A stretch of DNA of 37,543 nucleotides from CAZFDT01 sp964518335 (GCA_964518335.1 CAZFDT010000050.1:1-37543); one strand, 5' to 3'; shown: positions 30,812 to 37,543, numbered from the stretch's first letter. Notes: generated by a model from the letters alone, not told the origin. Made by a program: numbers and translations.

Positions 30812-30839
30812 AGTCTAGCATCGGTCATCAACGAGTCAA
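30812..30839 (-). promoter_or_regulatory. Sigma-70-like promoter for the DUF3800 gene
   Basis: On the minus strand TTGACT (complement of 30834-30839), 16 bases, TAGACT (complement of 30812-30817). The transcript would start near 30805 and carry the hairpin at 30735-30760 in a leader of about 93 bases. Confidence 0.6.
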
Positions 30840-30895
30840 GATTCACCACGACATGCCCGGAATTGCCGCACGCGGCCTGTTGGCTGACGTTCCTG

Positions 30896-30901
30896 TAAAC
30901 T
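30896..30901 (+). promoter_or_regulatory. -10 element TAAACT, leaderless start of the AraC gene
   Basis: TAAACT ends six bases before ATG 30908. There is no ribosome site. Confidence 0.5.
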
Positions 30902-30907
30902 CAGTTC

Positions 30908-31771
30908 ATGGCCCATGCAGACGCCGTGGTCGCCGAGGGTCCGTTCGGGTTTCGCGCGTGGTGTCGGCGCGGGGTCAATCGCATGGCCGCGGCGCACAGC
31001 CACGGCGACGTGGAGATCAACTTCAGCCCTGCCGGCGAGTTCCGTTACCTGCTGGGAGGCGAGCAGGTGAGCATCCCGCCGGGGCGGCTGGGGCTGTTCT
31101 GGGGTGCGGTGCCGCATCGCTTTCTCGACCTGGTCGGCGACGCGCAGGCGATGTGCTACTGGGTCACTGTCCCGCTGCACCTGTTGCTGGGCTGGTCGTT
31201 GCCGGACGCTTTTGCCCGCGATCTGCTGGCGGGGCGGATGGTGGTGGACCGCCAGGCCGCGCCCGCCGACGAGCTGCAGTTGACCGCCTGGGCCTCGGAC
31301 CTGGCCCGCGACGCACCGGCCGCACGCCGCCGCACCGCCGCACTGGAGGTCGAGGCCCGCCTCCGCCGCCTGGCGCTGGACCACGGCTGGTCCAGCTCCG
31401 CCCGCGCCCGCCGCACCGGGCCCGACGCCCGCCGCACCGACGGCGACGACCCCGCCCACCGCATGGCCCGATTCATCGCCGATCGCTACGCTGACCCCAT
31501 CACCGTCGCCGACATCGCGGACCACGTCAGGCTCAACCCCAACTACGCCATGACCCTCTTCCGCGCCCGCATGGGCACCACGCTCACCGACCACCTCACC
31601 CGCCAGCGCGTCGCCCACGCCCAGCGCCTGCTCCTGACCACCGACCGCACCATCCTCGACATCGGCTTCACCGCCGGCTTCGGATCGGTCAGCCGCTACT
31701 ACGCCGCGTTCAAGCGCATCACCCGCCGCAGCCCGCGGGCGTACCGCCAGGCGGTGCGCGGCGGAGGCTGA
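30908..31771 (+). CDS. AraC-family transcriptional regulator
   Basis: 287 residues. Residues 15-100 form a cupin sensor domain: MAAAHSHGDVEINFSPAGEF, GEQVSIPPGRLGLFWGAVPH. Residues 180-285 hold the two AraC HTH motifs: ADRYADPITVADIADHVRLN and PNYAMTLFRARMGTT, then LTTDRTILDIGFTAGFGSVS and RYYAAFKRITRRSPRAYRQ. Cupin AraC regulators usually sense a sugar and activate a neighbouring catabolic operon. It converges with the secreted-hydrolase operon (31779-35917), seven bases from its last stop, and is divergent from the DUF3800 gene. Target not certain. Confidence 0.93.
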   Translation: MAHADAVVAEGPFGFRAWCRRGVNRMAAAHSHGDVEINFSPAGEFRYLLGGEQVSIPPGRLGLFWGAVPHRFLDLVGDAQAMCYWVTVPLHLLLGWSLPDAFARDLLAGRMVVDRQAAPADELQLTAWASDLARDAPAARRRTAALEVEARLRRLALDHGWSSSARARRTGPDARRTDGDDPAHRMARFIADRYADPITVADIADHVRLNPNYAMTLFRARMGTTLTDHLTRQRVAHAQRLLLTTDRTILDIGFTAGFGSVSRYYAAFKRITRRSPRAYRQAVRGGG

Positions 31772-31778
31772 CGCCGAT

Positions 31779-32441
31779 TCACGGCGCATCGGCGGCGGGG
31801 TGCTCGCGGAGGATCATGCCGGTGAGGTAGGTGAAGTCGCCGAGGTTGGCGTAGGGGTCGGTTTCCTCGGGGAAGCCGACGATCACGGTGATGAGTCCCT
31901 CGGGGGTGGGGCGGATGTTGGCAAAGCGCAGGACGTTGCTGCGGTTGCCTGCGCCGGTGGTCCTGTCGCCGGCGGCGAGGAACTGGGCGGTGGTCTCGCG
32001 GCCGGCGACGGTGTATCGGCCCCAGCGCATGCCGTTGCCGGTGCGCGACGCCCAGAGCGTCAGGTCGTAGGCCTTGTCGGGGTGGACCTTGAGGACGAAT
32101 CCGCCGGTGGGGTTGTCCTGCCCGCGGTGGGTGAAGAGCGTGCCGACGGTGCAGGGCGCAAACTCGGCGGCGTCGCCGGTCAGCTCGCCCTTGACCACGT
32201 CGGGGTTGGCGCGCGGCTGGAAGGGGTCGTTGAGTTCGAGGGTGATGTCCGACTCGCGGCCCGCGGCGTCGATGAGCGCGCGGGGCGGGGCGGCTTCGCC
32301 CTGGATCGAGTTCCAGCCGGCGACGGAGGTTTCGCCGCCGAAGTTCACGCGAATCTCCACGGGGGACTCGGCGCGCACGTCGCCGGTGGCAAGGGTCAAC
32401 AGCAGCAGACTCAACACGCTGACAGACACGAGGCGATGCAT
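31779..32441 (-). CDS. Secreted beta-rich protein of unknown function
   Basis: 220 residues from ATG 32441. Signal peptide (MHRLVSVSVLSLLLLTLATG, cleavage near RAES). The mature part IRVNFGGETSVAGWNSIQGE, TLELNDPFQPR, AYDLTLWASRTGNG and RYTVAG is strand-rich; I know this pattern as a carbohydrate- or galactose-binding-like domain in planctomycete secreted proteins, where it is often fused to hydrolases. No catalytic motif. It is the last gene of the operon, 35 bases after the SGNH hydrolase. It may help the hydrolase bind its polymer. Confidence 0.75.
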   Translation of the reverse strand: MHRLVSVSVLSLLLLTLATGDVRAESPVEIRVNFGGETSVAGWNSIQGEAAPPRALIDAAGRESDITLELNDPFQPRANPDVVKGELTGDAAEFAPCTVGTLFTHRGQDNPTGGFVLKVHPDKAYDLTLWASRTGNGMRWGRYTVAGRETTAQFLAAGDRTTGAGNRSNVLRFANIRPTPEGLITVIVGFPEETDPYANLGDFTYLTGMILREHPAADAP

Positions 32442-32476
32442 GACTGCAACCTTTCACGAAAAGAGGGCGGGGACGA

Positions 32477-33289
32477 TCATTTGGCCGACGCGGTGGCCGG
32501 CTCGAGGTGATCGGCGGGCTTGAACTGCCGCACCGTCTGCCACGCGTGCTGCTGCAGTTGTCTTGCCAGCTTCGGGTCGATGTTGACCAGAATGTTCTCG
32601 TTGGTGAGCCAGTTGTGGCCCTCGATGCGGCTGACCTGCCCGACGGGGCTTTGCCCGGTGATCGTGGCGTAGAGCACGCACGCGGCCAGGTAGGCCCCCG
32701 TCTCGTTGGGATGCGAGGCGCGGTCGTCGCGCACCAGCTCGATTTTCGGGTTCGCCTCGTGCCATCGGGCAAATGCGATCCCCACCGGCGCGACCTTCAC
32801 CTTCATGTCCACGCCCAGACGGCAGTAAGCCTGCGTCACCGTCACCTGGTCCTCCGGCACGAGCTTGCGCGCCCAGGTCATGTAGAACACCGGCTCGGCG
32901 TTGGTGTGCTCGCGGATGTACTCGACGAACTTGCGGCCGTATTCGTCGAAATACGCCCGCTCCGTCAGCGGGTTGGTGCTGGCGTTCTGCAGCACGACCA
33001 CGTTCCACGGCAGCTCGGCGCGGATGCGCTCCAACGCCCGGCCGGCGATCCAGTGCTTGGTCAGGCTGAACCCGCTCTGCGTCTGACGGCGCATCTCCGC
33101 GTCGCGCCCGGCGTGGCGGCACATCGCCTCCACCTGCTTGGGAATCACGTAGAAATCGCAGAAGCTGTTGCCGATGAACAACCCCTTGAGCGGCGCGGGC
33201 TCCTTCTGCGGCTCGGCGCCGCCGGCCTGCACCGCCAGCACGCCAAACGTCACGGCAACGACCGTCCACCATCCGCTTGCACGCCTCAT
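32477..33289 (-). CDS. Secreted SGNH-fold hydrolase
   Basis: 270 residues from ATG 33289, with GGAG nine bases upstream. Signal peptide of about 25 residues (hydrophobic core VVAVTFGVLAV, cleavage near GGA). Block I is LFIGNSFCDFYV, with Ser as nucleophile. Block III NVVVLQNAS holds the oxyanion Asn, and block V is DRASHPNETGAYL with Asp and His. Together they give a complete SGNH triad. Members are carbohydrate esterases, lipases or rhamnogalacturonan acetylesterases. The operon partners (esterase, prepilin-like protein, PEP-CTERM) suggest de-esterification of a polysaccharide. 35 bases separate it from each neighbour. Confidence 0.85.
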   Translation of the reverse strand: MRRASGWWTVVAVTFGVLAVQAGGAEPQKEPAPLKGLFIGNSFCDFYVIPKQVEAMCRHAGRDAEMRRQTQSGFSLTKHWIAGRALERIRAELPWNVVVLQNASTNPLTERAYFDEYGRKFVEYIREHTNAEPVFYMTWARKLVPEDQVTVTQAYCRLGVDMKVKVAPVGIAFARWHEANPKIELVRDDRASHPNETGAYLAACVLYATITGQSPVGQVSRIEGHNWLTNENILVNIDPKLARQLQQHAWQTVRQFKPADHLEPATASAK

Positions 33290-33324
33290 CTTCGACACTC
33301 CATCGCGCATGGCGGCCATGCGCG

Positions 33325-34191
33325 TCAGTCCTTCTCGATCCAGAACTCGTACGGCCGATGCGCCGGCGCGCCCGAGCCGACGCGCAGCTCGAACGTCGTG
33401 TAGGGCCCGGTCAGCAGGTATCTCTCCCACAACGAGTTGGGCTTGAACTGCAGACCCGTGGCGAAGCGCCCGCCCAGGGTCTCGACGTGACTGTCGGCAA
33501 AGAGGATCGGACGCGGGTTCTGCCCCGCCGGATCGTGCCACGAGCTGTGCATGACGGTCTGGTTGTCGGTCGAGACAGACGACCCGGTCACTGCCACGGG
33601 GATCTTGAACATGCTGCAGTATTGCAGGGGCGAGCGCGAGGATTGGCGGAAGTGGTCCATGCGGATGCGTGCGGCGGCGGAGATATCGGTCTCGGTGACG
33701 GTTCCGGGCGCCGGTGCGCCGCCGGGGTTGTCGGGCCATTTGTACTGGTAGGCGTAGTAGAGTGCGCCCTGGTAGCCGTTGCCTTCGCCGCCGGCGCCGT
33801 TGCTGTAGAGGAGCTGGCCGTTGGCTTCGTTGAAGCCGGCGATGGGCGCGGCGGGGCACCAGAAGGCACGGTTGCCGCTGTTGCGGCCGGGCGCGGTGGA
33901 TTCCTTGCCGGCGAAGTAGCCGCGGAACAGGTACTCCAGGGACTTGCCGAAGTCGCCGCGGCGCCAGCCGTTGACGTTGGGCACGGGCGGCTGCAGGTAG
34001 GGCAGGTGATCGCGGTTGTCGGCGGCGTAAGAGTGATACGCCTGGCCGTAGCTGCGAAGCGTCGCGGCGCAGGCGACCATCCGTGCGGCGCTGCGCGCCT
34101 GACCCAGCGCGGGCAACAGCAGCGCAATCAGCAAGGCGATGATGCTGATGACCACCAGCAACTCGATCAGAGTGAAGCCATGTCGTCGCAT
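33325..34191 (-). CDS. Prepilin-like protein with type II secretion N-terminal motif
   Basis: 288 residues. N-terminus MRRHGFTLIELLVVISIIAL: prepilin cleavage after Gly5 and a long hydrophobic helix. The middle is Tyr/Asn/Gly-rich. Near the end PRPILFADSHVETLGG is a variant of the C-terminal D-x-H/D-G region of planctomycete pseudopilin-like proteins. It is the same type as the protein at 10082, and both sit in operons of secreted hydrolases with PEP-CTERM proteins. 15 bases after the esterase gene and 35 before the SGNH gene, so likely cotranscribed and coupled. Confidence 0.88.
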   Translation of the reverse strand: MRRHGFTLIELLVVISIIALLIALLLPALGQARSAARMVACAATLRSYGQAYHSYAADNRDHLPYLQPPVPNVNGWRRGDFGKSLEYLFRGYFAGKESTAPGRNSGNRAFWCPAAPIAGFNEANGQLLYSNGAGGEGNGYQGALYYAYQYKWPDNPGGAPAPGTVTETDISAAARIRMDHFRQSSRSPLQYCSMFKIPVAVTGSSVSTDNQTVMHSSWHDPAGQNPRPILFADSHVETLGGRFATGLQFKPNSLWERYLLTGPYTTFELRVGSGAPAHRPYEFWIEKD

Positions 34192-34206
34192 GATCGGTCT
34201 CCCATG

Positions 34207-35148
34207 TCACGCGCCGCGCCTGCGCGGGCGCAGGCCAACCAGGAACGCACCCATCGTCACGATCGCCAGGCACGCCGGCTCGGGAATAGCGCCGGTGGAC
34301 TGGCTGAACATCCAGTCGTACATGAACTGCTCGTTGTACGCGCGGCTCCAGATGGCGTGCCCGCCGCTGAAGTACTCGGTGTAGCGGAGCTGCTCGTATT
34401 CGAGGAACGTCGCGCCCAGCGAGCCGGAGGTCGGGTAGTACGGGCTGCCGTCGTAGAAGTCCTTGCCGTCCGGGGTATCGAGGGGGTAGGCCATCTTGGG
34501 ATAGCCGTAGCCATAGAGCAGGATGTTGTTGACGTTGCTGCGAGTCTGATTCACGTCGATGGCAGAGTCATTGCGGGCGTGATAGGTCCACACGGGCATG
34601 GAGGCGAGGACGCTGGCCATCGGGTTGGCGCGGATCCAGTCGCCGCAGATGGGCACGGCGGCGGCGAATCGGCCGGGGAACTTCGACGCGGCGTCCCACG
34701 CCCCGTTGCCGCCCGCCGACAGACCGGTGACGTACTGGCGGTGCGGATCGATGTTGTACGTCGCCAGCGCCGCGTCGAGCATCTGGATCGAGCGGGTCAT
34801 CTGCGTGGTGATGTTCGTGCCGCTTCCCGACCACAGGCCGTTGGCCGACTGCGGGGCGTAGAGGAACGCCTCGCGGGTCTTGGCGGCGGCGAAGAGGTTG
34901 TTGATGTTGGGGCCGACCTGTGACGTGTTGTTGTTGCCGCCCTCGCCCGAGCCGTGGAAGAACACGATGATCGGGTACGACTTGCTCGGGTCGTAGTTCT
35001 GCGGCACGTACAGCCGGCCGGGCAGCAGCGTCGTACTGCCCGACATCAGGCTCCAGTTAAGGAACTCATTGGGGTCGGCGGCGCGGGCCACTCCCACGTG
35101 AGCCAGCAGCATGGCGGCGGCAAGAGCGAGTGGGGTGCGTCGGTTCAT
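34207..35148 (-). CDS. Secreted alpha/beta-hydrolase esterase with a PEP-CTERM tag
   Basis: 313 residues from ATG 35148. Signal peptide (MNRRTPLALAAAMLLAHVGV, cleavage after ARA). The hydrolase part has YPIIVFFHGSGEGG (oxyanion loop), VTGLSAGGNGAW (nucleophile elbow G-L-S-A-G), ARNDSAID (Asp) and FSGGHAIWSRAY (His): a full triad of the PHB-depolymerase/feruloyl-esterase type. The C-terminus IPEPACLAIVTMGAFLVGLR plus RRRG is a PEP-CTERM sorting tag, so this enzyme should end up cell-surface bound. Likely substrates: esters on plant or algal polysaccharides. Second gene of the operon. Confidence 0.88.
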   Translation of the reverse strand: MNRRTPLALAAAMLLAHVGVARAADPNEFLNWSLMSGSTTLLPGRLYVPQNYDPSKSYPIIVFFHGSGEGGNNNTSQVGPNINNLFAAAKTREAFLYAPQSANGLWSGSGTNITTQMTRSIQMLDAALATYNIDPHRQYVTGLSAGGNGAWDAASKFPGRFAAAVPICGDWIRANPMASVLASMPVWTYHARNDSAIDVNQTRSNVNNILLYGYGYPKMAYPLDTPDGKDFYDGSPYYPTSGSLGATFLEYEQLRYTEYFSGGHAIWSRAYNEQFMYDWMFSQSTGAIPEPACLAIVTMGAFLVGLRPRRRGA

Positions 35149-35245
35149 GATCCGGTTCGGTCAGGGTCGGTCAGGGTCGTCGAAGCGCGACGAATGCGGT
35201 GAGCATCCGCCGCGGCGTGGGTGATCCGCGGTTGCTCGCGCGGAG

Positions 35246-35917
35246 TCACCGTGAGGAGGTTCGGCGACGGATGCACAACAGGCCACCCAGGGCCACGAGC
35301 ACCATCGACCCCGGCTCGGGGACAAGCGTTCCCGTGAGTTGCACGAGGTCAAACCCGATGTTCTCTGTCGCACCGACGCCGATCAGGCCTGGCCCCGTTC
35401 CGATACGCAGGGCGATCGACGTTGCGGAGTTGGGGATATTGATCGTTGCCTGTTGCCAGCCGTTTGTCGTCTCATTAAAGGCGACGGGGGCAAAGACATT
35501 GACCTTATCCCCAAAGCCGCTGCCGGTGTCGATCTGATAGAAGATGTTCTCATTGGGATCAACTGCGATGGCGTTGTAGTAAAACGAAACCTGGACGTCG
35601 TTGTAGGCCGAGATGTCGAGGGTGGCGAATGTCAGGTGGAACTCCGTGAGTGCCCCGCCATTGCCATTAGCGTTGACTTCCACAAGATCCTGTGCGCACC
35701 AAAAGAGGCTGCCATGGTGCGGCCCGGTGATCGTTCTGGATGTTTGAGGCGCCCACACGTTGCCCGAGACGTTGTAGGGAATCACCGCGTTGGAACCAAA
35801 TGTCCAGGTGTCGCCTGAGGTTTCAAAGCTCGTCGAGGCAATCACGTCGGCAGATACGACGGTCGGCAGGACGGACACGAGCGAGAAGACGGCTGCGAGC
35901 ATCGCAAGGCTTTTCAC
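35246..35917 (-). CDS. PEP-CTERM surface protein with beta-rich domain
   Basis: 223 residues. GTG 35917 is the start, with a strong AAGGAGGT four bases ahead; ATG codons further upstream lack one. Signal peptide (VKSLAMLAAVFSLVSVLPTV, cleavage after SADV). The mature region is strand-rich: IASTSFETSGDTWTFGS, then LDISAYNDVQVSFYYNA and FNETTNGWQQATINIPN, like a carbohydrate-binding jelly roll. The end LVPEPGSMVLVALGGLLCIR plus RRT is a PEP-CTERM tag. First gene of the five-gene operon. It parallels the protein at 10871 in build and place. Confidence 0.85.
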   Translation of the reverse strand: MKSLAMLAAVFSLVSVLPTVVSADVIASTSFETSGDTWTFGSNAVIPYNVSGNVWAPQTSRTITGPHHGSLFWCAQDLVEVNANGNGGALTEFHLTFATLDISAYNDVQVSFYYNAIAVDPNENIFYQIDTGSGFGDKVNVFAPVAFNETTNGWQQATINIPNSATSIALRIGTGPGLIGVGATENIGFDLVQLTGTLVPEPGSMVLVALGGLLCIRRRTSSR

Positions 35918-35973
35918 GGGAACCTCCTTCGGGGTGAAATGGAGCATGGTTACCACGTCAGACGCTAAGGTTT

Positions 35974-35999
35974 GTTTTGACAGCCATTTAGATCAAAAC
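35974..35999. promoter_or_regulatory. Inverted repeat in the intergenic region, likely operator
   Basis: GTTTTGA (35974-35980), 12 bases, TCAAAAC (35993-35999): perfect 7-bp arms, centre to centre 19 bp, about two helical turns. It lies roughly 20-45 bases after the predicted start of the leftward operon. The XylR-type regulator next door is the natural candidate to bind it. CTGTAAAT also occurs twice, 50 bp apart (36027-36034 and 36077-36084). Confidence 0.55.
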
Positions 36000-36025
36000 C
36001 ACCGCCCCGGTATCTTTCCGTGTTA

Positions 36026-36053
36026 ACTGTAAATCCAGATCGCCCCGGGTCAA
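36026..36053 (-). promoter_or_regulatory. Promoter of the five-gene hydrolase operon
   Basis: On the minus strand TTGACC (complement of 36048-36053), 16 bases, TACAGT (complement of 36026-36031). The start would be near 36019, giving a leader of about 100 bases that holds the inverted repeat and the AAGGAGGT ribosome site. Confidence 0.5.
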
Positions 36054-36068
36054 TACGGATATTGCGGC

Positions 36069-36074
36069 TATCAT
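36069..36074 (+). promoter_or_regulatory. -10 element TATCAT, leaderless start of the XylR-type gene
   Basis: TATCAT ends eight bases before ATG 36083. There is no ribosome site. Confidence 0.45.
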
Positions 36075-36082
36075 TCCTGTAA

Positions 36083-37297
36083 ATGCGTCAACCCGAACCC
36101 CGCCCTGCCGGCAGGCCTCAGCGCACGGTCATCATGACCTACAAGCTCATGGGCCACTTCCATCGCCAGACCACCCGCGGGATCATCGACTACAGCCACC
36201 GCTATTCCGACGTGGCGTTCGCCCTGGGGTATGAGCCCACGCCCGAGGAGCTGCCCCGGCTGGGCAACGTGGGGCTGATCGGGCACGCCGACCGGCACGC
36301 CATCATCGCGCGGGCGCGCGAGCTGGGCGTTCCTTACGTGGCCCTGGGCAGTTCGCACCGGCCGCCCGAGGCGCCGCTGGTGAGCATCGATGAGGATCGC
36401 TTGGGCCACATGGCCGCCGAGCATCTGGCGGGTCTGGGGCTGCGGCGATTTGCCTACACGAGTCACCGCAACTGGCCCTTCGCCCTGCCGCGCGCCGAGG
36501 CGTTTGCCGCCGCGCTGATGGCGATGGGCCTTCGCCGCCCCGCGCGTTTTATCCGCGCCTACTACGCCCAGGGCCGCCGCGTGCCGCTCGACAGGCAACT
36601 GCAACAGTGGCTCAGGCGATTGCCCCGGCCCTGCGGCATCCTCGCCGCCACCGACTACATCGCCCAGGAGGTCATCGCCGCCGCTCGCCGCGCCGGCCTG
36701 CGCGTCCCCGACGACCTGGCCGTCCTGGGCGTCGATAACGACGACATCGCCTCCGCCCTCAGCCCCGTGGCCATCTCCAGCTTCGCCATGCCCGCCTACG
36801 CCTACGGTTACGAGGCGGCCAAGACGCTCCACGAGCTGTGGCTCACCGGCAGCACGCAGCGCCACGTCGTCCGCCTCTCCCCCGTGCGCATCATCCAGCG
36901 TGCCTCGACCGACCTGGTCGCCATCGACGACCCCGACGTCGCCGACGCCATCCGTCTCATCCGCGATCACGCCCACGAGTCGATCGACGTGGCGTGGCTA
37001 TGCGCCCGCCTGCCCGTGTCCCGCCGCGTCCTGGAGCGTCGCTTCAAGCAGAGCGTCGGCCAGACGATCCTCGAACGCATCCACCAGGCGCGATTCGACA
37101 AGGTCAAGCAGATGCTGGCCGAGACCGACCTGCCCCTGAAGGTCATCGCCCGTCGCACCGGCATCGCCAACGCCAAGTGGCTCTCCGACAGCTTTCGCAA
37201 GTACGTGGGCATGTCGCCCAGCACCTACCGCCGCTCGTTCCAGCCCGCCGATCACGACGCCCCGACGACGCCGACCGAGCCGGCCGCGGCCACGTGA
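36083..37297 (+). CDS. XylR-type regulator (LacI-like sensor fused to AraC DNA-binding domain)
   Basis: 404 residues. Residues 15-285 are a periplasmic-binding-like sensor: TYKLMGHFHRQTTRGIIDYS, VSIDEDRLGHMAAEHLAGLG, GILAATDYIAQEVIAAARRA, DDLAVLGVDNDDIASAL and a LSPV closing strand. Residues 290-390 are two AraC helix-turn-helices: AHESIDVAWLCARLPVSRRV, LERRFKQSVGQT, then DLPLKVIARRTGIANAKWLS and DSFRKYVGMSPSTYRR. This layout, without the N-terminal LacI HTH, is that of XylR activators of xylose operons. It is divergent from the five-gene hydrolase operon, which is its likely target. Ligand inferred to be a pentose or similar sugar. Confidence 0.92.
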   Translation: MRQPEPRPAGRPQRTVIMTYKLMGHFHRQTTRGIIDYSHRYSDVAFALGYEPTPEELPRLGNVGLIGHADRHAIIARARELGVPYVALGSSHRPPEAPLVSIDEDRLGHMAAEHLAGLGLRRFAYTSHRNWPFALPRAEAFAAALMAMGLRRPARFIRAYYAQGRRVPLDRQLQQWLRRLPRPCGILAATDYIAQEVIAAARRAGLRVPDDLAVLGVDNDDIASALSPVAISSFAMPAYAYGYEAAKTLHELWLTGSTQRHVVRLSPVRIIQRASTDLVAIDDPDVADAIRLIRDHAHESIDVAWLCARLPVSRRVLERRFKQSVGQTILERIHQARFDKVKQMLAETDLPLKVIARRTGIANAKWLSDSFRKYVGMSPSTYRRSFQPADHDAPTTPTEPAAAT

Positions 37298-37364
37298 CGC
37301 CGGATCGATCGCGCGTCTCGTCGATACCGACGTCCATCCGTCAGCCGCAGATGATGTGCAGGTT

Positions 37365-37543
37365 TTAGGTCGCCGGCGTCGCTTCGGCGGCGACTTCCGC
37401 GGGGCCGGGGGTGAAGTGCTGCTCGCGCCCGACCGGCATGATGTCGGGGAAGAATGTCTTGGGCGGGTTGCGCCGCCACGACAGCAGGGCGACGAGCACG
37501 ATCGCCGCACACACCACAAAGCCCACGACGCCGAGGGCGGTGA
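37365..37543 (-). CDS. C-terminal end of a membrane protein, cut by window edge
   Basis: A frame open at the right edge runs leftward to TAA 37365-37367. About 59 residues are visible: a hydrophobic helix (ALGVVGFVVCAAIVLVALLS), then WRRNPPKTFFPDIMPVG and an acidic Ala/Pro tail. The end of a permease or sodium-solute symporter would look like this, and the XylR regulator next door would suit a sugar transporter, but the piece is too short to assign. It converges with the XylR gene, 67 bases away. Confidence 0.6.
   Translation of the reverse strand, partial: TALGVVGFVVCAAIVLVALLSWRRNPPKTFFPDIMPVGREQHFTPGPAEVAAEATPAT

Noticed and set aside
35157..35178. Two copies of CGGTCAGGGT before the esterase gene
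   Set aside because: Only two short copies; could be chance or a small duplication.
37298..37364. Terminator between the XylR gene and the edge gene
   Set aside because: No stem followed by a T-run is visible. I saw no convincing intrinsic terminator at the other convergent gene ends either.

Overview
The window is a GC-rich, tightly packed bacterial chromosome segment. It most likely comes from a planctomycete, perhaps class Phycisphaerae. The evidence is three PEP-CTERM proteins, two single-gene prepilin-like proteins with the FTLIELLVVI start and a C-terminal D-G motif, a DUF4091 glycosidase-like protein, a DUF6785-type membrane protein, a XylR-type regulator and an S23 four-helix-bundle gene. 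The lineage is inferred from gene content. No rRNA, tRNA or CRISPR was seen.

Layout. 1-6715: a truncated HNH endonuclease, a LacI regulator, DNA polymerase X, a small conserved protein, an orphan ParA ATPase, a PEGA lipoprotein and a methyltransferase. 6737-11883: a leftward four-gene operon (PEP-CTERM protein, prepilin-like protein, DUF4091 protein, alpha/alpha-toroid protein) behind a TATAAT promoter and a LacI-type palindrome. 12220-14847: pdhA and pdhB, separated by an S23 gene bracketed by a perfect 23-bp inverted repeat. 14892-15675: a small membrane protein and a Uma2 nuclease. 15742-21242: a phage-derived module with a CI-like HTH-S24 repressor, a palindromic operator between face-to-face promoters, an HTH protein, an ABC-type ATPase, a GNAT protein, a ParB-like protein (frameshifted), and small and large terminase. 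No portal or capsid genes follow. 21258-26451: membrane proteins, mqnD (menaquinone by the futalosine route), a lipoprotein, a response regulator-GGDEF cyclase, a TlyA-like methyltransferase lacking S4, and hicAB. 26489-30712: a DUF6785-type membrane protein, a TIM-barrel isomerase-like protein and a DUF3800 protein with a hairpin leader. 30908-37297: an AraC regulator, then a five-gene leftward secreted-hydrolase operon (PEP-CTERM protein, PEP-CTERM esterase, prepilin-like protein, SGNH hydrolase, secreted protein) divergent from a XylR-type regulator. The right edge cuts a membrane protein.

How the parts work together. Two operons share one plan: a PEP-CTERM surface protein, a prepilin-like protein and secreted carbohydrate- or ester-active enzymes. 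Each has a sugar-type regulator and a palindrome near its promoter, which suggests substrate-induced polysaccharide use. The phage-derived block has its own regulatory switch and may be a domesticated packaging or DNA-modification cassette.

Three signals run across gene boundaries. (1) The word GCTGCAGT occurs about 23 times, in several reading frames and on both strands, often forcing unusual Ala codons. (2) A repeat family with (TAGGGAG)n or (GTATGGG)n arms ending in GTCAGA lies at three loci, one of them carrying the S23 gene. (3) At least eight genes have a -10 hexamer of form TAnnnT only 6-8 bases before the start codon, which implies leaderless mRNAs.
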